Shown here: in pieces, positions 38,349 to 45,451 of the stretch
How the letters are laid out: each line of letters begins with the position of its first letter
Numbering within the stretch: position 1 is the stretch's first letter
Assembly (NCBI RefSeq): GCF_013778455.1
Contig: NZ_JACEHE010000017.1
Span: 124,001-188,000 of the forward strand
Reading direction: 5' to 3'
Source: Streptomyces himalayensis subsp. himalayensis
GTDB taxonomy: Bacteria > Actinomycetota > Actinomycetes > Streptomycetales > Streptomycetaceae
DNA: 64,000 bases
Position numbers and translations under genes: made by a program
Notes under the pieces: generated by a model
What the model was told of the DNA's origin: nothing
The model's database searches: none
Seen by the model: the letters and a program-made list of their open reading frames with translations, nothing else

Positions 38349-38834
38349 TTACTGCTGCGGGTGGTGTGCCGGGATCGGGGGCAGTTCGCCCCTCGTCTCG
38401 TACGCCGAGAGCATGTCGATGCGGCGGACGTGACGTTCGTCACCGGAGAACGGCGTGTTGAGGAAGGTCTCGACGAACTTCACGGCCTCGTCCGTGGTGT
38501 GCATGCGGGCGCCGACGGCGACGACGTTGGCGTTGTTGTGCTCGCGGCCCAGCGCGGCGGTCTGCTCGCTCCAGGCCAGTGCCGCGCGGACGCCCTTGAC
38601 CTTGTTCGCGGCGATCTGCTCGCCGTTGCCCGAGCCGCCGATCACGATGCCGAGGGACTCCGGGTCCGCGGCCGTCCGCTCGGCCGCACGCAGGCAGAAC
38701 GGCGGGTAGTCGTCCTGGGCGTCGTAGATGTGGGGCCCGCAGTCGACGGGCTCGTGGCCGTGGGCCTTGAGCCACTCGACGAGGTGGTTCTTGAGTTCGA
38801 AGCCGGCATGATCCGAGCCGAGGTACACGCGCAT
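38349..38834 (-). CDS. rpiB: Ribose-5-phosphate isomerase B
   Basis: Interconverts ribose 5-phosphate and ribulose 5-phosphate. 161 residues from ATG 38834 (MRVYLGSDHAGFELKNHL). It carries GGSGNGEQIAANKVKG, in which Ser and Glu replace the catalytic Cys of the E. coli enzyme, as in the mycobacterial type, and REHNNANVVAVGAR. The frame is open upstream but without family similarity. It is followed by the glycosylase gene. Confidence 0.95.
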   Translation of the reverse strand: MRVYLGSDHAGFELKNHLVEWLKAHGHEPVDCGPHIYDAQDDYPPFCLRAAERTAADPESLGIVIGGSGNGEQIAANKVKGVRAALAWSEQTAALGREHNNANVVAVGARMHTTDEAVKFVETFLNTPFSGDERHVRRIDMLSAYETRGELPPIPAHHPQQ

Positions 38835-38919
38835 GATCCGAGTGTGGCATGCCGTGGTGCCGGTGGCCGCGTGCGGGTCGGGGACACGCCCCCGAGCGAC
38901 CTCGGGAGGCATCAATATC

Positions 38920-38980
38920 CGAAACATGCGCCGCTATGCGAAACACAACAATCCGGAATCGCGTCTTCCGTGCGAAACAT
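38920..38980. promoter_or_regulatory. Three CGAAACAT-type direct repeats
   Basis: CGAAACAT at 38920-38927, CGAAACAC at 38939-38946 and CGAAACAT at 38973-38980, same orientation, 19 and 34 nt apart. They lie in the AT-richer gap between divergent rpiB and the first permease, and may be protein-binding half-sites. Confidence 0.4.
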
Positions 38981-39030
38981 CCCTGCGTTTGAATGCGAGG
39001 GCTCGTCCCCGAGAACTTAAGGATTCGTCT

Positions 39031-40470
39031 ATGACCTCGCAACCATCCCTTGCGAAGGCAGACACCAAGACCGTCGACCCCGGTAAACCGCAGGCCGAAG
39101 GCGGAGACGGACTCAAGGCCGGACTCAAGAACCGCCACCTCTCGATGATCGCCATCGGCGGTGTCATCGGAGCCGGCCTGTTCGTCGGTTCCAGCTCCGG
39201 TATCGCCACGGCCGGGCCCGGCATCCTCCTGTCGTACGCCCTGGTCGGCACGATGGTCGTCCTCGTGATGCGCATGCTCGGCGAGATGTCCGCCGCCAAC
39301 CCGACCTCCGGCTCCTTCTCGGCGCACGCGGACCGTGCGCTGGGCCGCTGGGCCGGTTTCTCGATCGGCTGGCTGTACTGGTTCTTCTGGGTCGTCGTGC
39401 TCGCGGTCGAGGCGACCGCGGGCGCGGTGATCCTGGAGGGCTGGATACCGTCCGTGCCGCAGTGGGCGTGGGCGCTGATCGTGATGGTGGTGCTCACCGG
39501 GACCAACCTGGGCTCGGTCGCCTCCTACGGCGAGTTCGAGTTCTGGTTCGCGGGCATCAAGGTCGTCGCGATCTCGGCGTTCATCATCATCGGCGGGCTC
39601 GCCATCTTCGGCGTGCTGCCGGGCGTGGACAGCGACAGCGCGGGCCTGGGCAATCTGACCGAGCACGGCGGCTTCCTGCCGAACGGGCCCGGCGCGATCC
39701 TCACCGGCATGCTGCTGGTCGTCTTCTCCTTCATGGGCAGCGAGATCGCCACCCTGGCCGCGGGCGAGTCCGAGGACCCGCAGCGCGCGGTCACCAAGTC
39801 CACCAACAGCATCATCTGGCGTATCGCCGTCTTCTACCTCGGCTCGATCGCCGTCGTGGTGTGCCTGCTGCCGTGGAACGACCCGAGCATCGCCAAGGAC
39901 GGTTCGTACGTCGCCGCGCTGAACTCGCTGGCCATTCCGAACGCCGGTCAGATCATGAACTTCATCGTTCTGACCTCCGTGCTGTCCTGCCTCAACTCGG
40001 GCCTGTACACCGCTTCCCGTATGGCGTTCTCGCTCGGCGAGCGCGGTGACGCGCCGAAGGCCTTCGCGCGGACGACGAGCCGCGGGGTGCCGTTGGTGGC
40101 GATCCTGGCGTCGGTCGTCTTCGGGTTCGTCGCGGTCTTCTTCAACTACGCCTACCCGGACACGGTGTTCCTCTTCCTGGTCAACTCCTCGGGCGCCGTC
40201 GCCCTGTTCGTCTGGCTGGTGATCTGCTTCTCGCAGCTGCGGATGCGGAAGATCATCCAGCGGGAGTCGCCGGAGAAGCTGGTCGTCCGCATGTGGCTGT
40301 ACCCGTACCTGACGTGGGCGACGATCGCGGTGATCGTGTTCGTCCTCGGCTACATGCTCACCGACACCGAGCACGACGGACGCCAGACCGTGCTGCTGTC
40401 ACTGCTGGTCGGGGCGTTGGTCGTGGGCATCGCGGTGGTCCGGGAGAAGGCCAAGCGGGCCAAGGTCTGA
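39031..40470 (+). CDS. Amino-acid permease 1 (APC superfamily, AAT type)
   Basis: Proton-coupled amino-acid transporter, 479 residues, twelve membrane segments. The N-terminal block LKNRHLSMIAIGGVIGAGLF, then ATAGPGILLSYALVG and MRMLGEMSAANPTSGSFS, are the AAT-family signature (GABA, aromatic or basic amino-acid permeases). ATG 39031 follows AAGGA. Two paralogues follow at 41511 and 43157. Substrate cannot be fixed from sequence. Confidence 0.94.
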   Translation: MTSQPSLAKADTKTVDPGKPQAEGGDGLKAGLKNRHLSMIAIGGVIGAGLFVGSSSGIATAGPGILLSYALVGTMVVLVMRMLGEMSAANPTSGSFSAHADRALGRWAGFSIGWLYWFFWVVVLAVEATAGAVILEGWIPSVPQWAWALIVMVVLTGTNLGSVASYGEFEFWFAGIKVVAISAFIIIGGLAIFGVLPGVDSDSAGLGNLTEHGGFLPNGPGAILTGMLLVVFSFMGSEIATLAAGESEDPQRAVTKSTNSIIWRIAVFYLGSIAVVVCLLPWNDPSIAKDGSYVAALNSLAIPNAGQIMNFIVLTSVLSCLNSGLYTASRMAFSLGERGDAPKAFARTTSRGVPLVAILASVVFGFVAVFFNYAYPDTVFLFLVNSSGAVALFVWLVICFSQLRMRKIIQRESPEKLVVRMWLYPYLTWATIAVIVFVLGYMLTDTEHDGRQTVLLSLLVGALVVGIAVVREKAKRAKV

Positions 40471-40513
40471 CGCCGTTCCGCTCCCTTCCGTGCGACTGAG
40501 TGACGTACGGCAT

Positions 40514-40555
40514 ACGACGAAGCCCCCGCGGTCGTCACCGCGGGGGCTTCGTCGT
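40514..40555. terminator. Bidirectional terminator, permease 1 / bioY
   Basis: A perfect 19-bp inverted repeat (40514-40532 and 40537-40555) with a 4-nt loop, between convergent genes. Confidence 0.93.
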
Positions 40556-40583
40556 GTGCGTTCAGGCGGGCTGTGAGCGGGCG

Positions 40584-41174
40584 TCAGCCGCGGCGCTCCG
40601 CCAGCTTCCAGGCGGTGGGCAGCGCGCCCATCGCGAGGGCGGCCTTCAGGGCGTCGCCGATGAGGAAGGGGGTGAGTCCGGCGGCGACGGCCTGGGTCAG
40701 CGTCATGCCGGTGGCGAGGGCCAGGTACGGGACGCCGATCGCGTAGATGACGGCCTCGCCGAGCAGCATCGTGCCCGCGGTGCGGAGCACGGAGCGGTCG
40801 CCGCCGCGGCGGGCCAGCGCACCGACGAGGGTGGCGGCCAGGAGCATGCCGAGGACGTAGCCGAAGGACGGGGCGGCGACTCCGGAGCCGCCCTCCGCGA
40901 ACCACTTCACGCCGGCCATGCCGGCGAGGGTGTACACGGCGAGCGACAGGAAGCCGCGGCGGGCGCCCAGGGCGGTGCCGACGAGCAGCGCGGCGAAGGT
41001 CTGGCCGGTCACCGGCACGGGCGAGCCGGGGACGGGCACCGCGATCTGGGCCGCGATCCCGGTGAGCGCGGCACCGCCGAGCACGAGCGCGATGTCCCGG
41101 ACACGGGACGCGGACGCGGGCAGCAGATCGGCGAGGACCTCGCCGGGGCGGGTGGAGACTGCAGCAGTGCTCAT
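40584..41174 (-). CDS. bioY: Biotin transporter BioY
   Basis: Biotin-specific S-component of an ECF transporter, 196 residues, six membrane segments. The signature PVPVTGQTFAALLVGTALGARRG and the PSFGYVLGM segment are clear, as is FLIGDALKA near the C-terminus. No energising bioM/bioN genes are adjacent, so it works alone or with a shared module elsewhere. ATG 41174 follows GCGGAG. Confidence 0.94.
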   Translation of the reverse strand: MSTAAVSTRPGEVLADLLPASASRVRDIALVLGGAALTGIAAQIAVPVPGSPVPVTGQTFAALLVGTALGARRGFLSLAVYTLAGMAGVKWFAEGGSGVAAPSFGYVLGMLLAATLVGALARRGGDRSVLRTAGTMLLGEAVIYAIGVPYLALATGMTLTQAVAAGLTPFLIGDALKAALAMGALPTAWKLAERRG

Positions 41175-41510
41175 CGGTGACTCCGCTGGGTGACGGCAGT
41201 GGGACAGGGTGACGCTATCCCAGCGCCGGGTCCCCGATCACCGTCAGCGGCCGACAAAGGGTGGATCAACCGCTTCGTGGGCTCCTCACAAAGAGCCCCG
41301 GGTATGCGCCTGACGGCGTGATGCTTGTCACTGGCGGCCATCCGCGTATGGCCCGTTTTGCGTCGGCGGGTGGCGCGCGGAGAGACTGTAGGGTCTCGCC
41401 AATCGGCCGGGACACCGCAACGGAGGCACGAACTCCCCGACGGTCCAGCCCCGCTGGGCCTCCCGGACCCGTTCCGGACCTCCCAGAGCCGCGAGGGCAC
41501 GAGCCGCACC
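41175..41510. other. Divergent control region bioY / permease 2
   Basis: No gene. It must hold the promoters of both genes. I see no clear operator and no known riboswitch. The open frame across it that joins permease 2 is not family-like. Confidence 0.5.
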
Positions 41511-42944
41511 ATGCACAACGAACCGCCCGATCAGGCACGGACCGCGGTCGCGGGGCCGCACTCCGCCACCGCCGCACCCCTGGGCCAGGAGCAGGAACCC
41601 CTGTCGGGCGGGCTCAAGCAGCGGCATCTGACCATGCTCGGTCTTGGCGGCGTGATCGGTGCGGGGCTGTTCGTCGGCTCCGGGGCGGGGATCGCCGTGG
41701 CCGGTCCTGGGATCGTCGTGTCGTATCTGGTGGCGGGTGCGCTGGCGATGTGCGTGATGCGGATGCTCGGCGAGATGTCGGCGGCGATGCCCGCGTCGGG
41801 GGCGTTCTCGGTGCATGCGGAGCGGGCGCTCGGCCGGTGGGCGGGGTTCACCGTCGGCTGGCTGTACTGGTTCATGCTCGTGGTCGTGCTCGCCGTGGAG
41901 GCGACGGGCGCGGCGACGATCGCGCACGGCTGGGTGCCGTCGGTGCCGCAGTGGACCTGGGTGCTGATCTTCATGGTGGTCTTCACGGGGGTGAATCTCG
42001 CCGCCGTGAAGAACTTCGGCGAGTTCGAGTTCTGGTTCGCCGCGCTGAAGGTCGCCGCGATCGTGCTCTTCCTCGCGCTGGGCCTCCTCGCGATCCTCGG
42101 ACTGCTGCCGGACACGGATCCCGTGGGCCTGACGAATCTCACGGGGCACGGCGGGTTCCTCCCGCACGGCTGGGAGGGGGTCGTCTCCGGTGTGCTCGCG
42201 GTCGTCTTCGCCTTCGGCGGCCTCGAGGTGGTGACGATCGCCGCGGCCGAGTCCGACGATCCGGCCCGCTCGGTCGCGCGGGCGGTGCGCAGCGCGGTGT
42301 TCCGAATCCTCTTCTTCTACGTCGGGTCGATGCTGGTCATCGTGACGGTGCTGCCGTGGACGGCGCAGCAGGCGGGGCTCAGTCCGTATGTCACGGTCCT
42401 CGACTCGATCGGGGTGCCGTCCGCGGGCACGGTCATGAACATCGTGGTGTTCGTCGCGCTGCTGTCGGCGCTGAACGCGAATCTCTACGGCTCGTCCCGC
42501 ATGGTCTTCTCGCTCGCCGAGCGCGGCGAGGCGCCGAAGGCGCTGCTCAGGGTGGATCGCGGCGGGGTCCCGCGGCGCGCGGTGCTCGCGTCCGTGGCCT
42601 TCGGTTTCGTGTCCGTGCTGCTCAATCTGAAGTGGCCCGACACGGTCTTCCTCTACATGCTGAACGCGGTCGGCGCCGTGCTGCTGTTCGTATGGGCGCT
42701 GATCGCGGTGTCGCAGCTGCGGCTGCGGCGGCGTATCGAACGGGAGGCGCCGGAGCGGCTGGTGCTGAAGATGTGGGCGTTCCCGTGGCTGACGTGGGCG
42801 GCGCTGGCCGGGATGGCGGCCGTGCTCGTGCTGATGCTGACGGACGACGGGACGCGGTCGCAGGTGCTGTGGTCGGCGGGGGCGACGGCGGTGGTGCTGG
42901 TGTGTGCGGGCGTCCGCGAGCTGATGGAGCGGAGGGAGGCCTGA
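41511..42944 (+). CDS. Amino-acid permease 2 (APC superfamily, AAT type)
   Basis: Second paralogue, 477 residues, twelve membrane segments (LKQRHLTMLGLGGVIGAGLF, MRMLGEMSAAMPASGAFSVH). About as similar to permease 1 as to permease 3. Start ATG 41511 (MHNEPPDQARTAV) chosen because upstream residues are not family-like; its GAGGG is 13 nt away, so the start is moderately sure. Its stop lies in the first copy of a 37-bp direct repeat. Confidence 0.92.
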   Translation: MHNEPPDQARTAVAGPHSATAAPLGQEQEPLSGGLKQRHLTMLGLGGVIGAGLFVGSGAGIAVAGPGIVVSYLVAGALAMCVMRMLGEMSAAMPASGAFSVHAERALGRWAGFTVGWLYWFMLVVVLAVEATGAATIAHGWVPSVPQWTWVLIFMVVFTGVNLAAVKNFGEFEFWFAALKVAAIVLFLALGLLAILGLLPDTDPVGLTNLTGHGGFLPHGWEGVVSGVLAVVFAFGGLEVVTIAAAESDDPARSVARAVRSAVFRILFFYVGSMLVIVTVLPWTAQQAGLSPYVTVLDSIGVPSAGTVMNIVVFVALLSALNANLYGSSRMVFSLAERGEAPKALLRVDRGGVPRRAVLASVAFGFVSVLLNLKWPDTVFLYMLNAVGAVLLFVWALIAVSQLRLRRRIEREAPERLVLKMWAFPWLTWAALAGMAAVLVLMLTDDGTRSQVLWSAGATAVVLVCAGVRELMERREA

Positions 42945-43018
42945 CCTTTCGGGTGGACGGCCCAGCGGCTGCCCGTGGGACGCCTGACCCTTCGGGTGGA
43001 CGGCCCACCGGCTGCCCG
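42939..43018 (+). repeat. Two 37-bp direct repeats at the permease 2 stop
   Basis: 42939-42975 and 42982-43018 share 35 of 37 positions (GCCTGACC ... TTCGGGTGGACGG ... GGCTGCCCG). The first copy contains the last codon and stop of permease 2. Confidence 0.9.
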
Positions 43019-43156
43019 CTTGATCGCGCTCAGCGTTCCACTCCTCACGCACCGCACAGTCACCGTCCGAATATCGGTCATGATCTTCGTCTGAACGGGG
43101 CTGGTGTTCACACTGTGCCGTTGGAAACGCCGTCTCACGTAACGGACAACCCGCCC

Positions 43157-44581
43157 ATGTCTCGGACCACCCCGTCCGTCGAGCCCTCGCCGGCCGACAC
43201 CCCGACCCGCTCCGAGAGCGCCGCCCCTGCCGGCGACTCGCTCTCGCACGGTCTCAAGCAGCGGCATCTGTCGATGATCGCCCTCGGTGGCGTGATCGGC
43301 GCCGGGCTCTTCGTCGGATCGGGTGCGGGCATCGCGGCCGCGGGCCCGTCCATCGTCATCGCCTATGCGGTGTCGGGTCTCCTTGTCATGCTCGTGATGC
43401 GGATGCTCGGTGAGATGTCCGCCGCGTATCCGTCCTCGGGCTCGTTCTCCGCGCATGCGGAGCGGGCGATCGGGCCGTGGGCCGGGTTCACCGCGGGCTG
43501 GTCGTTCTGGGTGCTGCTCTGCACGGCCGTGGGCCTGGAGGGCATCGGCGCAGCGAAGATCGTCAGCGGCTGGCTGCCCGGTACGCCCGAGTGGGCGTGG
43601 GTGGCGCTGTTCATGGTCGTCTTCTGCGCGGCGAACCTGGCGGCCGTGAAGAACTTCGGTGAGTTCGAGTTCTGGTTCGCCGCGCTCAAGGTCGGCGCGA
43701 TCACGCTGTTCCTCGTCCTCGGCGTCCTGGCGATCCTCGGTGTCCTGCCCGGCAGCGACGCTCCCGGCCTGAGCAACCTCACCGGTGACGGCGGTTTCCT
43801 GCCGAACGGCAGCGAGGGCCTGGTCATCGGCCTGCTCGCCTCGGTGTTCGCGTACGGCGGCATCGAGACGGTCACCATCGCGGCCGCCGAGTCCGAGAAG
43901 CCGGTCGAGGGCGTCTCGAAGGCCGTGCGCACCGCGATGTGGCGCATCGCGCTCTTCTACATCGGGTCGATGGCGGTCATCGTCACGCTGGTGCCGTGGG
44001 ACGACAAGGCCGTCGTCGAGAAGGGCCCCTACGTGGCGACGCTCGACCACCTGGGCATCCCGGGCGCCGGGCAGCTGATGAACGTGGTCGTGCTGGTCGC
44101 TCTGCTCTCCGCGATGAACGCCAACATCTACGGCTCCTCGCGCATCGCGTTCTCGCTGGTCGCGCGCGGTCAGGGCCCGAAGGCGTTGGGCAAGGTCTCG
44201 GGCGGTGTGCCGCGCGCCGCCGTGCTGGCGTCCTGCGTCTTCGGCTTCGTCTGCGTGGTGCTCAGCTACTGGCGGCCCGACGACGTGTTCGCCTGGCTGC
44301 TGAACATGATCGGCGCGGTCATCCTGGTCGTCTGGTTCTTCATCGCCGTCTCCCAGCTGCGGATGCGCCGGGGGCTGGAGCGCGAGGCACCCGAGAAGCT
44401 GGTCGTGCGGATGTGGGCGTTCCCGGTGCTGACCTGGGCCGCGCTGGCCGGGATGGCCGCGATCTTCATTCTGATGGCGCGTCAGCCGGACACCCGGGTG
44501 CAGCTGTACTCGACGGGCGGGATGACGCTGTTCCTGGCCGTGGTCGGTTACGCGTGGCAGAGGACGCGGGCGAGGGACTGA
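43157..44581 (+). CDS. Amino-acid permease 3 (APC superfamily, AAT type)
   Basis: Third paralogue, 474 residues, same fold (LKQRHLSMIALGGVIGAGLF, MRMLGEMSAAYPSSGSFS, WFFIAVSQLRMRRGLEREAP). The start ATG 43157 (MSRTTPSVEPSP) has no good Shine-Dalgarno; a GTG at 43113 would add 15 residues. Two hundred nt downstream of permease 2, same strand, probably its own transcript. Confidence 0.92.
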   Translation: MSRTTPSVEPSPADTPTRSESAAPAGDSLSHGLKQRHLSMIALGGVIGAGLFVGSGAGIAAAGPSIVIAYAVSGLLVMLVMRMLGEMSAAYPSSGSFSAHAERAIGPWAGFTAGWSFWVLLCTAVGLEGIGAAKIVSGWLPGTPEWAWVALFMVVFCAANLAAVKNFGEFEFWFAALKVGAITLFLVLGVLAILGVLPGSDAPGLSNLTGDGGFLPNGSEGLVIGLLASVFAYGGIETVTIAAAESEKPVEGVSKAVRTAMWRIALFYIGSMAVIVTLVPWDDKAVVEKGPYVATLDHLGIPGAGQLMNVVVLVALLSAMNANIYGSSRIAFSLVARGQGPKALGKVSGGVPRAAVLASCVFGFVCVVLSYWRPDDVFAWLLNMIGAVILVVWFFIAVSQLRMRRGLEREAPEKLVVRMWAFPVLTWAALAGMAAIFILMARQPDTRVQLYSTGGMTLFLAVVGYAWQRTRARD

Positions 44582-44607
44582 CCCGCGCACTGCGCACCGA
44601 CAGCGAG

Positions 44608-44642
44608 CGGCCCTCGCACGGAACATGTCCGTGCGAGGGCCG
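44608..44642. terminator. Bidirectional terminator, permease 3 / DsbA-like
   Basis: A perfect 15-bp inverted repeat (44608-44622 and 44628-44642) with a 5-nt loop between convergent genes. Confidence 0.88.
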
Positions 44643-44699
44643 TCTCATCGCGAGCAGTCGACTGAGCCGCGCTGTCAGACCCGCCCCGTCCCTTCGGGA

Positions 44700-45338
44700 T
44701 CACAGGTTGCTGAAGTCCGGCCCCTTGGTGCGCGTGCGCTTGATCTCGTAGAAGCCTGGGACCGAGGCGACGAGGAGGGTGCCGTCCCACAGCTTCGCCG
44801 CCTCCTCGCCCTTCGGGGCCGGAGTGACGACCGGGCCGAAGAAGGCGATCTGCTCGCCGTCCGCGCCGGGCACGGCGATGACCGGGGTGCCGACGTCCTG
44901 GCCGACCTTGTCGATGCCCTCCTTGTGGGAGGCGCGCAGCTCGGCGTCGTACGGGGTGGAGTCCCAGTGGTCGAGGAGGGACTCGGGCAGGCCGACGTCC
45001 TTCAGTGCGGCGGCGATGACGTCCTTCTCGATGCCCTCGCCCTGGTTGTGGACCCGCGTGCCGATCGCGGTGTAGAGGTCGCCGAGCACCTCGGGCCCGT
45101 GCTCCTGCTGCGCGGCGATGGCCACCCGGACCGGGCCCCAGGCCTTCGTCGCGAGCATCTCGCGGTATTCCTCGGGCAATTCATCGATTTTCGGCTCGTT
45201 GAGGACGGCCAGGCTCATCACATGCCAGCGGACCTCGATGTCGCGGACCTTCTCCACTTCCAGGACCCACCGGGAGGTCATCCAGGCCCAGGGGCACAGC
45301 GGGTCGAACCAGAAGTCGACAGGGGTCTTCTCGGTCAT
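44700..45338 (-). CDS. DsbA-family protein, Rv2466c-like
   Basis: A 212-residue thioredoxin-fold protein of the mycothiol-dependent reductase group typified by M. tuberculosis Rv2466c. It shares DFWFDPLCPW, TSRWVLEVEKVRDIEV and AWGPVRVAIAA. The active site reads CPWA (Cys15-Ala18) where Rv2466c has CPWC, so only the nucleophilic Cys remains. Start ATG 45338 follows AGGAGAG. Divergent from pepN copy 1. Confidence 0.92.
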   Translation of the reverse strand: MTEKTPVDFWFDPLCPWAWMTSRWVLEVEKVRDIEVRWHVMSLAVLNEPKIDELPEEYREMLATKAWGPVRVAIAAQQEHGPEVLGDLYTAIGTRVHNQGEGIEKDVIAAALKDVGLPESLLDHWDSTPYDAELRASHKEGIDKVGQDVGTPVIAVPGADGEQIAFFGPVVTPAPKGEEAAKLWDGTLLVASVPGFYEIKRTRTKGPDFSNL

Positions 45339-45451
45339 GGCTCTCCTCATCAGCACAAGTTCGGCATCTGGGCACGCAAACGCTCCCGCCCCTCCCCGCA
45401 TTCCCGGATGAGAGGATCGGCCCTGTTCCGCCGACCTTCGAAGGAGTGCCC

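Noticed and set aside
41175..41510. Riboswitch or BirA-type operator before bioY
   Set aside because: No known riboswitch core and no palindrome convincing enough to call.
41261..43156. Long + frame joined to permease 3 (1106 codons in total)
   Set aside because: The first 630 codons lie out of frame over permease 2; the product there is Arg/Gly junk. Permease similarity starts at 43157.
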